Shown: piece after piece, positions 16,457 through 27,150 of the stretch
Layout: each line of letters begins with the position of its first letter
How positions within the stretch are numbered: position 1 is the stretch's first letter
Origin: Megasphaera stantonii
Lineage (GTDB): Bacteria; Bacillota; Negativicutes; Veillonellales; Megasphaeraceae
NCBI RefSeq assembly: GCF_003367905.1
Contig: NZ_CP029462.1
Span: 62,001 to 126,000 of the forward strand
Reading direction: 5' to 3'
Length of the DNA stretch: 64,000 nucleotides
Notes under the pieces: model-generated
Told to the model about the DNA's origin: nothing
Seen by the model: the letters and a program-made list of their open reading frames with translations, nothing else
Databases searched by the model: none
Position numbers and translations under genes: made by a program

Positions 16457-17071
16457 ATGATCGATTCAGGTCTGCTTATCGTCGTCTCCGGCCCGTCCGG
16501 CGCCGGCAAGGGGACGATATGCGACGCACTGCGGGAGCATTTTCCCAATATCCACTATTCTATTTCCATGACGACGCGCCAGCCGCGTCCGGGCGAAGAA
16601 GACGGCGTCAATTATTATTTTACCGACAACGGCCGTTTTGAAGAGCTGCTGAAGGAAGACGCGTTTCTGGAACACGCCAAGGTATACGACCATTATTACG
16701 GCACGCCGAAGGAATACGTATACCAGATGCTCCGCCAGGGCAACCACGTCATGCTGGAAATCGACATTCAGGGAGCTATGCAGGTAAAGGAAAAGTATCC
16801 CCAAGGCGTCTTTATCTACATCGTGCCGCCGAGTAAGGCCGTTCTGGAAGAGCGGCTCCGGGGACGCCATACCGACTCGGATGAAGTCATCGCCGCGCGG
16901 CTGGCGAAGGCCCGGAACGAGCTGGAATGGATTGATAAATACGACTATGTCATCGTCAACGATGATCTGGGCGAAGCGATTCAGAAGGCCGCCGCCGTGC
17001 TGAAAGCCGAGGAGTGCAGAGTTATGCGCAACGCCAACTGTATCGAAGAGACCAAGCAGGCGTATCAATAG
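16457..17071 (+). CDS. gmk: Guanylate kinase
   Basis: 204 residues. It phosphorylates GMP to GDP with ATP. The P-loop VSGPSGAGKGTI is at residues 9-20, the GMP-binding block ISMTTRQPRPGEEDGVNYYF follows, then FLEHAKVYDHYYGTPKEYV, LEIDIQGAMQVKEKYPQ and the Arg-containing lid ERLRGRHTDSDEVIAARLAKA. Normal length and complete. It is in the conserved yicC-remA-gmk-rpoZ-coaBC order. Confidence 0.98.
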   Translation: MIDSGLLIVVSGPSGAGKGTICDALREHFPNIHYSISMTTRQPRPGEEDGVNYYFTDNGRFEELLKEDAFLEHAKVYDHYYGTPKEYVYQMLRQGNHVMLEIDIQGAMQVKEKYPQGVFIYIVPPSKAVLEERLRGRHTDSDEVIAARLAKARNELEWIDKYDYVIVNDDLGEAIQKAAAVLKAEECRVMRNANCIEETKQAYQ

Positions 17072-17105
17072 AAATTTGTATGCAGTAAAGAGGAGAGATG
17101 TTCTT

Positions 17106-17315
17106 ATGTTGATCAAACCGACGTTGGAATCGTTAATGAAAAAAGTAGACAGCAAATACACCTTAGTCACGCTGGCGGCAAAACGGGCCCGCGAATTGAC
17201 GGACGGCGACGAACCGCTCGTAGATGTAGAAACGACGCGCGTCGTTTCCATCGCGATGGAAGAAATCGATCAGGGCAAGATTACCTATGAAAAGCCTCAG
17301 GGCGGCATTAAATAA
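17106..17315 (+). CDS. rpoZ: DNA-directed RNA polymerase subunit omega
   Basis: ATG 17106 (69 residues), with AGAGGAGAG at 17089-17097. The omega signature is clear: MLIKPTLESLMKKVDSKYTLVTLAAKRARELTDG. Omega binds the beta' subunit and helps RNA polymerase assembly. It lies between gmk and coaBC, as in most Firmicutes. Confidence 0.95.
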   Translation: MLIKPTLESLMKKVDSKYTLVTLAAKRARELTDGDEPLVDVETTRVVSIAMEEIDQGKITYEKPQGGIK

Positions 17316-17335
17316 TTGCGGAGGATATCATCGCC

Positions 17336-18550
17336 ATGTTATTAGAAAACAAGAAAATCGTCTTGGCCATCAGCGGCGGCATCGCCGCGTTTAAGGCAGC
17401 TGAAATCGCCAGCATGCTGCGCAAGCGCGGCGCTGAAGTCAAGTGCATTATGACCGAACATGCGACGGAGTTTATTACGCCGCTGACGATGAGGGAAATT
17501 TCCGGCAACCCCGTCGCCGTATCCATGTTCAGCGATATTCCCGAATTTAACGTCGAGCACATCGCCCTGGCCCAGTGGGCCGACGTGTTCGTCATCGCTC
17601 CGGCTACAGCCAACGTCATCGGCAAAATTGCCGGCGGCATCGCCGACGATATGCTGACGACGACGGTCATGGCTACGACGGCTCCCGTCGTCATCGCCCC
17701 GGCTATGAACAGCAACATGTATATGAACCCCATCGTACAGAAAAATATCGCCGCCCTCAAGGAGTACGGCTATGAAATCATCGAGCCCGCTACAGGTCAT
17801 TTGGCCTGCGGCGTCACCGGCGTCGGCCGTCTGCCCGAACCGGAAGACATTGTCGACTACGTCGAATTTACAGCCTGCCGGACGAGCCTGCTGAAAGGGA
17901 AGAAGGTCATCGTCACGGCCGGCGGCACGCGCGAACCTATCGACCCGGTCCGCTTTATCGGCAACCATTCCAGCGGCCGCATGGGCTTTGCCATCGCTAA
18001 AGCCGCAGCCTTTGCCGGCGCAGACGTCACCTTGGTCGCCGGCAGCAATGACCATCTGAAGACGCCGGCCGGCGTAGCGCGCCGCATCGACGTAGGCAGC
18101 ACCAACGACATGAAGGCCGCCGTCGATTCGTATTACGACGACTGCGATCTGGTCATCAAGTCGGCTGCTGTCGCCGATTACCGTTCGGCTCATCCGGCAG
18201 CGAATAAGATCAAGAAATCCGACGAAACGCTGACCTTGACGATGGCTAAAAACCCGGACATCCTGTACGGCTTGGGCCAGCGCAAGGCCCATCAGGTTCT
18301 CATCGGCTTTGCTGCCGAAACAACGAACCTCATCGAGTACGGCACGGCTAAGTTAAAGAAGAAGAACCTCGACATGCTCGTCGCCAACGACGTCAGCGCC
18401 GAAGGGGCCGGCTTCCAGGGCACGACGAATATCGCCACCTTCCTGTTCCCTGACGGCTCGATGGAAAAGCTCGAGAAAATGGACAAGGAAGACCTGGCGG
18501 CGGTCATCGTAGAACGGGCCGCGGCGATTTTAGCCAAAAAAAATCAGTAA
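17336..18550 (+). CDS. coaBC: Bifunctional phosphopantothenoylcysteine decarboxylase / phosphopantothenate-cysteine ligase
   Basis: 404 residues. The N-terminal CoaC flavoprotein domain (about 1-180) has [21 protein letters not shown], the His-containing [14 protein letters not shown], and the substrate motif APAMNSNMY followed by the reductive-Cys segment [10 protein letters not shown]. The C-terminal CoaB domain (about 185-404) has [25 protein letters not shown] and KSAAVADYR. The two activities convert 4'-phosphopantothenate to 4'-phosphopantetheine in coenzyme A synthesis. It is 20 bp behind rpoZ and the last gene before the SAM riboswitch. Confidence 0.97.
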   Translation: MLLENKKIVLAISGGIAAFKAAEIASMLRKRGAEVKCIMTEHATEFITPLTMREISGNPVAVSMFSDIPEFNVEHIALAQWADVFVIAPATANVIGKIAGGIADDMLTTTVMATTAPVVIAPAMNSNMYMNPIVQKNIAALKEYGYEIIEPATGHLACGVTGVGRLPEPEDIVDYVEFTACRTSLLKGKKVIVTAGGTREPIDPVRFIGNHSSGRMGFAIAKAAAFAGADVTLVAGSNDHLKTPAGVARRIDVGSTNDMKAAVDSYYDDCDLVIKSAAVADYRSAHPAANKIKKSDETLTLTMAKNPDILYGLGQRKAHQVLIGFAAETTNLIEYGTAKLKKKNLDMLVANDVSAEGAGFQGTTNIATFLFPDGSMEKLEKMDKEDLAAVIVERAAAILAKKNQ

Positions 18551-18577
18551 TCGAGGCCATGATTTTTCGAATAGGTC

Positions 18578-18606
18578 TTGCATAATTCCTCTTGTTAGTA
18601 TACAAT
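18578..18606 (+). promoter_or_regulatory. metK: Promoter of the SAM-riboswitch/metK transcript
   Basis: TTGCAT at 18578-18583 and TACAAT at 18601-18606 with 17-bp spacing, about 15-20 bp upstream of the riboswitch P1 stem. Confidence 0.65.
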
Positions 18607-18624
18607 AGGTCAAGTGAATAAAAT

Positions 18625-18768
18625 ATTTAACCATCAAGAGCTGTGGAGGGATTGGCCCGATGATGCAGCAGCAACCTTCAGTGAATGAAAGGTGCTAAAT
18701 CCAACAGTGTAGCGTACTGAAAGATGGGCTGATACATACCCCTCTTTTCAGAGGGGATTTTTTTTGAA
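18625..18768 (+). ncRNA. SAM-I (S-box) riboswitch with terminator
   Basis: The metK leader contains the S-box core: the P1 strand CCATC at 18631-18635 followed by AAGAG, then GGAGGGATTGGCCCGATGATGC with the kink-turn GATGA, GCAACC, then GGTGCTAAATCC, and the closing ACTGAAAGATGGG whose GATGG at 18723-18727 completes P1. A terminator hairpin CCCCTC/GAGGGG at 18739-18756 followed by nine T residues comes right after. Known SAM-I logic: SAM binding stabilises P1 and lets the terminator form, turning metK off. Positions are assigned by eye against the consensus. Confidence 0.93.
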
Positions 18769-18785
18769 CGCATAAGGAGGATATA

Positions 18786-19976
<1,191 letters not shown>

Positions 19977-20044
19977 AACTGGGCCATCTCAGAGGAATCA
20001 TGCCTTCCAGGTGGCATGGCTGAATTAAATATGATACAATGTAT

Positions 20045-20069
20045 AGGGGCTTGCTTCGTCAAGTCCCTA
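20045..20069 (+). other. Stable hairpin in the priA leader
   Basis: AGGGGCTTG at 20045-20053 pairs with CAAGTCCCT (one G-T pair) across a 6-nt CTTCGT loop, just downstream of a possible -10 (TACAAT at 20035-20040). It is followed by ATCTTTATG, so it could be a weak attenuator; I cannot tell. Confidence 0.35.
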
Positions 20070-20101
20070 TCTTTATGTTATACAAACGCAGGAGCAGGGC
20101 T

Positions 20102-22462
20102 ATGGTAGCAGACATCATCATCAATACGACGGCCAAACGGCTGCAGCAGACCTTTTCCTATATCGTCCCGGACGGCATGGCTGTGCACGTCGGCAGCCGC
20201 GTGCAGGTTCCCTTTGGACGGCGGCAGGAAGAAGGAATCGTCGTCGCCGTCAGCGAGAGGAATGCAGGCGAATATGCATACGAGCTCAAGCCGATCAGCA
20301 CCGTGCTGTCGGCGCAGGCGGGGTTTCAGGAAGAAATGATCGAAACGGCTTCCTGGATCAGCCGGTATTATCTCTGCAACCTTGCCGACGCCCTCCGCCT
20401 GTTCATGATAGAAAAGAAAGGGCTGGAAGTCCGTCTGTATGTTACGGTTGGAACGAAGGCTCCCGCGTCGGCGGAAGACGCCGATGTCGCTGCGTACGTC
20501 CAAGCGAAAGGCCAGGTGGAAAAAGCGGCGCTGTCGCGGAAATTCGGTGCCAGGCGAGTAGACGATTTGCTTGCGGCAGGCGTACTGCAGGTAGAGAAGG
20601 GCTGGAAAAATAAAATATCCGATAAAACGGAAAAGTGGTTATCTTTTGTGCGGGATGATGCCGAGGGCCTGCTGGCGAACCGGCGGCGGCAGGCGGCCTT
20701 GCTGGCTGAATTGAAGCAAGCAGGCAGTGCGCCCGTATCTGCTTTTATCGGAAAAGGATACAGTGCCGACGTCATCCGCCGCCTCTGCGGCACGGGACTG
20801 GCGGCTATCAGTGAAAGGAATGTCCGGACGAGGCAGCTGCTGCCGACGTTGGAACAGAGCCGTCCTCTGACGCTGACAGACGAGCAGGCCCGGGCCGTAC
20901 AGGCCGTCCGCGGCGACACGACGGGGCGCACTTATGTGCTGCACGGCGTTACGGGGAGCGGCAAGACCGAAGTGTATATGCAGCTGGCCGAAGACGTATT
21001 GCGGCAGGGAAAGCAGGTCATCGTCCTCGTGCCGGAAATCGCCCTGACCGGCCAAATCGTAAGGCAGTTTGTCCGCCGCTTTGGAAACGACGTCGTCGTC
21101 ATGCACAGCCAGCTCTCGAAGGGCGAACGGAAAAACAACTGGCTCCGCATGCTCCGCGGCGAAAGCCACATCTGCATCGGAGCCCGCTCGGCCGTCTTTA
21201 CGGCGGCGCAGCATCTCGGCCTCGTCATCGTCGATGAAGCTCACGACAGCTCGTACAAGCAGGAAGAATCGCCGCGCTATCATGCCGTCGCCGTAGCGCA
21301 GAAGCGCGCCGCCTATTACTGCTGCCCGGTCATATTGGGCAGCGCCACGCCGTCGGTCAGCGATTACTACGCAGCCCTGCAGGGAGAATATACGCTGCTG
21401 GAGCTGAAAGAACGCATCCACGGCCGGCCTTTGCCGACTGTAACCATTGCCGACATGCGCGACGAACTGGCCAGGGGCAACTACCGCGTCGTGTCGGACG
21501 CCATGGTTTCCCTGCTGGAAGAAACGCTGGCAGCCGGTCAGCAGGCTATCATCCTGCTGAACCGCCGCGGATTTGCCACCTTCGTCATGTGCCGCAAGTG
21601 CGGCTACGTCGTCAAATGCGACACCTGCGACGTGCCCATGGTCTACCACAAGCAGAGCGACCACCTGCAGTGCCACTACTGCGAGGCGTCCAAGCCGATT
21701 CCGACGGTATGTCCGGCCTGCGGCAGCAAGTATATCAAGTTTTTCGGAACGGGAACAGAAAAGGTCGAAGAACAGCTGGGCGAGCTGTTTCCCAGCAGCC
21801 GCGTCGTCCGCCTGGACCAGGATACGGCCAGCCGCAAGTACAGCGGCGAGCAGATATTGGAACGGTTCCGGCGGCATGAATATGATATCCTCTTAGGGAC
21901 GCAGATGGTAGCGAAAGGCCATGACTTTGCCAACGTCAGCGCCGTCGGCATTTTATCTGCCGACAGCCTGCTCAACCTGCCGGCCTATTGGGCTGGCGAA
22001 CGGACCTTTCAGCTCCTGACGCAGGCCGCCGGACGGGCCGGACGGGGAGACGCGCCGGGCAGGGTCGTCATGCAGACCTATGCGCCGGAGCACTACGTCA
22101 TTCAGTGCGCGCAGAAGCAGGATTATCACGCCTTCTACGAGCAGGAAATCGAATTTCGCCGCGCCCTGCAGTACCCGCCCTTCCATCGCATCATAAAAAT
22201 CATCCTTACAGACGAAGAGGAGCAGCCCCTGTGGCGGCGGGGAAACGATTTGGCGGCGTCACTGCAAAGCTGGACGCGCTGGGAACACAGTCCCGTCGAA
22301 GTCATTGGCCCCTTTGCCGACATCATCAAGAGGATACGCGGCAAATACCGCCTGGTTATCTTGATAAAAGGCAAATCCCTGGATGATATCAAAGACTATA
22401 TGCGCCGTGAGCCCCAGTGCTGGGCTTCCGGCGTCGTCATTGACGTGGACCCGTCCTTCTAA
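20102..22462 (+). CDS. priA: Primosomal protein N' (replication restart helicase PriA)
   Basis: ATG 20102 (786 residues) with AGGAGCAGGG upstream; longer in-frame starts (20039, 20075) lack ribosome sites. PriA is a 3'-to-5' DNA helicase that reloads the replisome at collapsed forks. The N-terminal DNA-binding domain begins ADIIINTTAKRLQQTFSYIVPDG. Helicase motifs: Walker A LHGVTGSGKTEVYM, Walker B IVDEAHDSSYKQEE, ILGSATPS, then the zinc region with paired cysteines (CRKCGYVVKCDTC ... CHYCEA ... CPACGSKYIKFFGTGTEKVEE) and GTQMVAKGHDF. It begins the def-fmt-DUF116-rsmB-rlmN series. Confidence 0.97.
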   Translation: MVADIIINTTAKRLQQTFSYIVPDGMAVHVGSRVQVPFGRRQEEGIVVAVSERNAGEYAYELKPISTVLSAQAGFQEEMIETASWISRYYLCNLADALRLFMIEKKGLEVRLYVTVGTKAPASAEDADVAAYVQAKGQVEKAALSRKFGARRVDDLLAAGVLQVEKGWKNKISDKTEKWLSFVRDDAEGLLANRRRQAALLAELKQAGSAPVSAFIGKGYSADVIRRLCGTGLAAISERNVRTRQLLPTLEQSRPLTLTDEQARAVQAVRGDTTGRTYVLHGVTGSGKTEVYMQLAEDVLRQGKQVIVLVPEIALTGQIVRQFVRRFGNDVVVMHSQLSKGERKNNWLRMLRGESHICIGARSAVFTAAQHLGLVIVDEAHDSSYKQEESPRYHAVAVAQKRAAYYCCPVILGSATPSVSDYYAALQGEYTLLELKERIHGRPLPTVTIADMRDELARGNYRVVSDAMVSLLEETLAAGQQAIILLNRRGFATFVMCRKCGYVVKCDTCDVPMVYHKQSDHLQCHYCEASKPIPTVCPACGSKYIKFFGTGTEKVEEQLGELFPSSRVVRLDQDTASRKYSGEQILERFRRHEYDILLGTQMVAKGHDFANVSAVGILSADSLLNLPAYWAGERTFQLLTQAAGRAGRGDAPGRVVMQTYAPEHYVIQCAQKQDYHAFYEQEIEFRRALQYPPFHRIIKIILTDEEEQPLWRRGNDLAASLQSWTRWEHSPVEVIGPFADIIKRIRGKYRLVILIKGKSLDDIKDYMRREPQCWASGVVIDVDPSF

Positions 22463-22499
22463 AACGAAAAAGCCGTATCTGTAGAGATATGAAAAAATA

Positions 22500-22508
22500 T
22501 GATATAAT
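22500..22508 (+). promoter_or_regulatory. Extended -10 promoter upstream of def
   Basis: TGATATAAT (TG, one base, consensus TATAAT) 46 bp before the def start codon. No good -35 is visible. Confidence 0.5.
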
Positions 22509-22554
22509 AAAGAGAAAAATGTAAATATACTATAGTAAGCTATGAGGTGAGAGA

Positions 22555-23013
22555 ATGGCAACGCTAAAAATCATTGAAGCCGGCGCGCCTATTTTGAAAG
22601 AAACGGCAAAACCGGTTGAACATATTACGAAACACATTAAAAAACTGCTCGATGACATGGCTGAAACCATGTACGCTGCCGAAGGCGTCGGCCTCGCAGG
22701 CCCGCAGGTCAACGAATCGCTGCAGCTCGTCGTCCTCGACGACGGCAACGGCTTAATCGAGCTGATCAATCCGGAAATCATCGAGCGTTCGGAAGAAACG
22801 GACGACGGAGATGAAGGCTGCCTGAGTGTTCCCGGCTATTACGGTACGGTAAAACGGCATCACCGCATCAAGGTCAAGGCCCTGAACCGCCGCGGCAAGA
22901 CGGTGATCTACGAGCCTGAAGGATTCCTGGCTCGTATTTTCCAGCATGAAATCGATCATTTATACGGTACGCTTTTTATTGAAAAAGCAGAAAATTTACG
23001 GAGAATAGGCTAA
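22555..23013 (+). CDS. def: Peptide deformylase
   Basis: 152 residues. It removes the N-formyl group from nascent proteins. Motif 1 reads EGVGLAGPQVNE (the usual GxGLAAPQ with Gly for the second Ala), motif 2 EGCLSVPGYYG has the metal-binding cysteine, and motif 3 FQHEIDHLYG holds both metal-binding histidines and the catalytic glutamate. The TAA stop overlaps the fmt start (TAATG), so the deformylase and formyltransferase are translationally coupled, as in most bacteria. Confidence 0.98.
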   Translation: MATLKIIEAGAPILKETAKPVEHITKHIKKLLDDMAETMYAAEGVGLAGPQVNESLQLVVLDDGNGLIELINPEIIERSEETDDGDEGCLSVPGYYGTVKRHHRIKVKALNRRGKTVIYEPEGFLARIFQHEIDHLYGTLFIEKAENLRRIG

Positions 23014-23954
23014 TGGCATCGTTACGAATCGTATTTATGGGGACGCCCGATTTTTCCGTGCCGTCCCTGCAAACGCTGTACGATCAGGGCTTCGATATCG
23101 CTGCAGTGTACAGCCAGCCCGATAAGCAGCGGGGCCGAGGGAAAAAGGTGTCCTTTTCGCCCGTAAAGGAAAAGGCTCTGGAATTGGGGATTCCCGTGCT
23201 GCAGCCGGATACGCTGCGGGACGAACAGGTCGTAGCCGAATTGGCGGCATTTCAGCCCGACGTCATCATCGTCATTGCCTACGGCAAGATTTTGCCCAAG
23301 GCCGTACTGGATATTCCTAAGTACGGCTGCCTGAACGTGCATGGCTCGCTTCTTCCGAAGTATCGGGGAGCCGCGCCGATCCAGTATGCCGTCAAGGACG
23401 GCGAGGCCGTAAGCGGTGTGACGATCATGCTCCTCGACGAAGGCATGGATACGGGGGCCATCCTGAAGAAAGCGGAAATAAAGCTGGACCCGAAGGAAAC
23501 GACGGGATCGCTTTTCGATAAATTGTCCGTATTGGGCGCACAGACGCTGACGGACGTATTGGCCCATATTGAAGAGTATGAACGAAATGCCTGCCCCCAA
23601 GACGAATCTCAGGCTACGTACACGGCAAAAATAGACAAGGAAACAGCGCAAATCGACTGGACGCAGGACGCTATTGTCATCGAGCGGCTTATCCGCACCC
23701 TCGATCCTCATCCCGGCGCTTATACATGGCTCGACGGCAAACGCCTCAAGGTGTGGAGCGCCGACGTCGTTGACGGAGCCGGCGCTGAACCGGGGACGAT
23801 CATCGCTGTTACTAAGAAGAACTTTACGGTACAGACCGGCAGCGGCGCGCTGTGCGTGCGTGAAGTACAGCCGGAAAGCCGGAAGCGCATGCAGACGGCC
23901 CAGTTTCTCCAAGGCATTTCCTTGCAGCCTGGCGACGTTTTAACGAGGGAGTAA
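23013..23954 (+). CDS. fmt: Methionyl-tRNA formyltransferase
   Basis: 313 residues. It formylates initiator Met-tRNA using 10-formyl-tetrahydrofolate. Visible: RIVFMGTPDFSVPSLQTL at the N-terminus, the folate-site block IVIAYGKILPKAVLDIPKYGCLNVHGSLLPKYRGAAPIQYAV with the catalytic Asn-His-Ser and Asp later (LDEGMDTGAILKK), and a C-terminal OB-fold domain (about 205-313). Starts on the last base of def's stop codon. Confidence 0.98.
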   Translation: MASLRIVFMGTPDFSVPSLQTLYDQGFDIAAVYSQPDKQRGRGKKVSFSPVKEKALELGIPVLQPDTLRDEQVVAELAAFQPDVIIVIAYGKILPKAVLDIPKYGCLNVHGSLLPKYRGAAPIQYAVKDGEAVSGVTIMLLDEGMDTGAILKKAEIKLDPKETTGSLFDKLSVLGAQTLTDVLAHIEEYERNACPQDESQATYTAKIDKETAQIDWTQDAIVIERLIRTLDPHPGAYTWLDGKRLKVWSADVVDGAGAEPGTIIAVTKKNFTVQTGSGALCVREVQPESRKRMQTAQFLQGISLQPGDVLTRE

Positions 23955-23958
23955 CCCC

Positions 23959-24723
23959 GTGAAGGCAGCGTACAGGCAGACGATTTTATTTTTAAGCGGC
24001 GGCGGTATCGCTGCCGCCGTCTTTTTAGCTGGATTTGCCGCCGTCTGCGCACTGGTCAAACCGGGATTGGCCCTGTATGTACCGGTTGCAGCGGCTTGGT
24101 GGGACTGGGCCGTCCGGCTGTGCTTGGCGGCGGCCGCTGCAGCTTATGGGTTTACGTGGGTCTGTGTACTGGCCGGAACGCCTTCAAACAAGCGGCTTCG
24201 CCAGTTGTTATTTGTCTGCCTTCGCGTCCTCTTTTCCCTCGTGCGCTGTATCGGCAAGCTGCTGTATGCGGAAAGCGCTATAAGCCGGGCCTATATCCAG
24301 GTCCTGAATCACTTGGTTTTGCGCCGTCCGCTCTGCCTGCCGCCGCGGCAAGTCCTGCTGCTGGCGCCGCACTGTCTGCAGTGGGACCAATGCCCGCATA
24401 AAATCACGCGGAACGTGCAGAACTGCCGGCGGTGCGGCCGCTGCCCTATTGGTGAGATGACGGCCCTGTCGGAACGCCTGGGCATTTCTTTCGCTGTCGT
24501 TCCCGGCGGAACGCTGGCCCGGCAAGTCGTCGCGGCCTGTCGTCCGAAGGCTGTAGTAGCCGTCGCCTGCGAGCGCGACTTAATCAGCGGCATGCAGGAC
24601 GTAGCGCCTTTACCGGCTGTCGGCTTGCTGAACAAGCGGCCGAACGGCCCTTGCTTCAATACTGACGTCGATATACGAGCCTTAACAGAAATTTTATCTG
24701 CAATGATAGGAGAAGATGCATGA
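23959..24723 (+). CDS. DUF116 domain-containing membrane protein
   Basis: 254 residues from GTG 23959, 4 bp after fmt. The N-terminal 110 residues contain two to three membrane segments (ILFLSGGGIAAAVFLAGFAAVCAL; DWAVRLCLAAAAAAYGFTWVCVLAG). The C-terminal domain is DUF116: LLAPHCLQWDQCPHKITRNVQNCRRCGRCPIGEMTAL with five or six cysteines that may bind metal, then VVPGGTLARQVVAACRPKAVVAVACERDLISGM. Its function is unknown; linkage to fmt and rsmB is conserved in several clostridia, as I recall. The stop overlaps the rsmB start by 4 bp. Confidence 0.88.
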   Translation: MKAAYRQTILFLSGGGIAAAVFLAGFAAVCALVKPGLALYVPVAAAWWDWAVRLCLAAAAAAYGFTWVCVLAGTPSNKRLRQLLFVCLRVLFSLVRCIGKLLYAESAISRAYIQVLNHLVLRRPLCLPPRQVLLLAPHCLQWDQCPHKITRNVQNCRRCGRCPIGEMTALSERLGISFAVVPGGTLARQVVAACRPKAVVAVACERDLISGMQDVAPLPAVGLLNKRPNGPCFNTDVDIRALTEILSAMIGEDA

Positions 24724-26051
24724 ACGTACGTGAAATAGCCCTGCGCAGCCTGCTGGCTATCTGCAAAGACGAAGGATACAGCAATATCGTTGTGTCGCAG
24801 GCTATCCAAAAATATAAAATGGAAGACCGGGACCGCCGGTTTTACACGGAATTAGTATACGGCACGCTGCGGTATATCAATTACTTAGACTGGATCGTAT
24901 CAAAAATCAGCACGCGCAAGCTCAATAAGCTCGATCCCCTGTGTCTGGCCATCGTCCGCTTAGGCTTGTACCAGATATTCGGCATGACCAAGGTGCCCGA
25001 GTCGGCGGCATGCAACGAATCGGTCAAGCTGGCGACGCGCCTCGGCAATAAAGGCATGGCCGGTTTCGTCAATGCTATGCTGCGCAGCAGCCTTCGCCGC
25101 CGGCAAGAATTTTCTATTCCGACGATGGAAGAAGATCCGCTGCTGCATCTGACGCTGACGTATCATCAGCAGGATTGGCTGGTAAAAGCGTGGATTAAAG
25201 AGTACGGCCTGGCTGAAACAGAAGCGCTGTGCCGGTATTTCGACAGCATACCGGTCCTTTGCCTGCGGACAAATACGGCTCGCGTCAGCCGCGACGAGCT
25301 CATTGCCCAACTGGCGGAAGAGGGAATTCAGGCTGAAAAAGCAGCCTATGCGCCTGAAGGCGTATATTTGCCGGAAATCCCTAACATCGGCAGCGTCAAA
25401 GCCCTGAAAAAAGGGCTGGCTATCATTCAGGACGAGCCGTCTCAGCTCGTCGCCCATGTGCTGGATCCTCAGCCTCACGAGCTCATTTTCGACGTCTGCG
25501 CCGCGCCGGGAGGAAAGACGACGCACATCGCCGCCCTGGGCGGACCGACCTGTACGGTCTACGGCGGAGATATTTACGAGCATAAGCTGCGCCTCATCGA
25601 AAGCAACGCCAAGCATCTGGGCTTGGCCAACGTGCGCACGATTTTGCAGAACGCCTGCACTATCGGCCAGTCCTACGCCGGCCGTGCCGACCGGGTACTC
25701 GTCGATGCGCCGTGCTCCGGCCTGGGCGTGCTGCGCCATAAAATCGACTTGCGGTGGCGCAAGAAGCCCAGCGACTTACGGACTCTGCCGGTACTGCAGA
25801 AGCGCATCCTGGACAGCGCATCCCAATGCGTCAAGCCCGGCGGCGTCCTCGTGTACAGCACCTGCACGATGCACGATGAAGAAAATATCCAGATTGTACG
25901 GCAATTTTTGCAGGATCACGGCGACTTCCACCTGGAAAACGCTGCAGATTTCTGCCGCCTGCCGAATCACGACGGGCCGTGCATCCAGCTGCTGCCGCAG
26001 CGCGACCACCTGGACGGCTTTTTCATCGCCCGCATGAGAAGAGGAGAGTAA
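24720..26051 (+). CDS. rsmB: 16S rRNA (cytosine(967)-C(5))-methyltransferase
   Basis: 443 residues. An N-terminal NusB-like RNA-binding domain (about 1-140, NVREIALRSLLAICKDEGYSNIVVSQAI) precedes a Rossmann SAM-binding domain: FDVCAAPGGKTTHIAALGG (motif I), DAPCSGLGVLRHKIDLRW (motif IV with the product-release Cys) and VYSTCTMHDEEN (motif VI with the nucleophilic Cys). It methylates C967 of 16S rRNA. Overlaps the DUF116 gene and is 1 bp ahead of rlmN. Confidence 0.96.
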   Translation: MNVREIALRSLLAICKDEGYSNIVVSQAIQKYKMEDRDRRFYTELVYGTLRYINYLDWIVSKISTRKLNKLDPLCLAIVRLGLYQIFGMTKVPESAACNESVKLATRLGNKGMAGFVNAMLRSSLRRRQEFSIPTMEEDPLLHLTLTYHQQDWLVKAWIKEYGLAETEALCRYFDSIPVLCLRTNTARVSRDELIAQLAEEGIQAEKAAYAPEGVYLPEIPNIGSVKALKKGLAIIQDEPSQLVAHVLDPQPHELIFDVCAAPGGKTTHIAALGGPTCTVYGGDIYEHKLRLIESNAKHLGLANVRTILQNACTIGQSYAGRADRVLVDAPCSGLGVLRHKIDLRWRKKPSDLRTLPVLQKRILDSASQCVKPGGVLVYSTCTMHDEENIQIVRQFLQDHGDFHLENAADFCRLPNHDGPCIQLLPQRDHLDGFFIARMRRGE

Positions 26052-26052
26052 C

Positions 26053-27081
26053 ATGGCCGATATATTCGATATGACCAAAACAGAGCTGCAGGAGTTCCTT
26101 GTAACCCGGGGCATGAAAAAATTCCGGGCAGACCAAATCTTCCATTACATCTATAAGCAGCATATTTTTTCCTGGGACGACATGGTCCTGCTGCCCAAGG
26201 GCGACAGGGAGAAGCTAAAGGCCGATCTGCCCATCTGTTTCCCCGAAATCCTGTCTAAGCTGGAGTCGCCGGACGGTCAGACGGTCAAGCTGCTTTTGAG
26301 CCTGCACGACGGCAACACCGTCGAAACAGTCCTCATGATGCACGACTACGGCAATTCTATCTGCTTGTCGTCGCAAGTGGGCTGCGCCGTAAACTGCGCC
26401 TTCTGCGCTTCGGCTAAAAACGGCTTCGTCCGCAATTTGACAGCCGGCGAAATGGTAGCTCAGCTCATGGCATTCCGCAAATACGTAACGCCGGAGCTTC
26501 ACTCTATCGTCATCATGGGGACGGGCGAGCCCCTGCTGAACTATGACAACGTCGTCCGTTTTATGAAGATGATCCATGAAAAGGACACGCTGTATCTGGG
26601 ATACCGCAACATGGCCCTGTCGACGTCGGGCATCGTGCCGCGCATGTACGACCTGGCCGACGAAGGCATCCCTATTACGCTGGCCGTGTCGCTCCACGCG
26701 CCGAACGACGAGCTGCGCCGCCGCATCATGCCGATTACGGACACCTATCCCGTCGCCGACGTGCTGAAGGCGGCAGACCATTATTTTCAGAAAACAGGCC
26801 GCAAGGTGACTTTTGAATACATCCTGATACAGGGCGTAAACTGCAGCACGGCCTGCGCCCGCGAGCTCGCAGAGCTGTTCGGCGGCAAAAATATCCTGAT
26901 TAACGCCATTCCCATAAACGATAATTACGACGTCGGCCTGTATCGTCCGTCAGCAGGAGAAATCAATTCCTTTATTGCGTATTTGCAGAAACGCGGCATA
27001 AACGTCACGCTGCGCCGCGAAATGGGAAGCCAGATCCAGGCCGCCTGCGGGCAGCTGCGTATCAAGCGTGAAAACATTTGA
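26053..27081 (+). CDS. rlmN: Dual-specificity 23S rRNA (A2503) / tRNA (A37) C2-methyltransferase
   Basis: 342 residues; a radical SAM enzyme. The cluster motif CxxxCxxC is in SSQVGCAVNCAFCASAKNGF, the SAM-binding GTGEPLLNYDNV is next, and the methyl-accepting cysteine region appears at the C-terminus (MGSQIQAACGQL). Length and order match RlmN rather than Cfr. It uses two SAM molecules per methyl transfer. One base separates it from rsmB. Confidence 0.97.
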   Translation: MADIFDMTKTELQEFLVTRGMKKFRADQIFHYIYKQHIFSWDDMVLLPKGDREKLKADLPICFPEILSKLESPDGQTVKLLLSLHDGNTVETVLMMHDYGNSICLSSQVGCAVNCAFCASAKNGFVRNLTAGEMVAQLMAFRKYVTPELHSIVIMGTGEPLLNYDNVVRFMKMIHEKDTLYLGYRNMALSTSGIVPRMYDLADEGIPITLAVSLHAPNDELRRRIMPITDTYPVADVLKAADHYFQKTGRKVTFEYILIQGVNCSTACARELAELFGGKNILINAIPINDNYDVGLYRPSAGEINSFIAYLQKRGINVTLRREMGSQIQAACGQLRIKRENI

Positions 27082-27150
27082 CATGTCCTAGGGAATATGA
27101 TATGAATTATGTGTATGTAATAACAACGCACCGCGAGAGGACGTGAGACT

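Noticed and set aside
20045-20069. T-box or riboswitch ahead of priA
   Set aside because: Only a single short hairpin is present, with none of the conserved T-box sequences.
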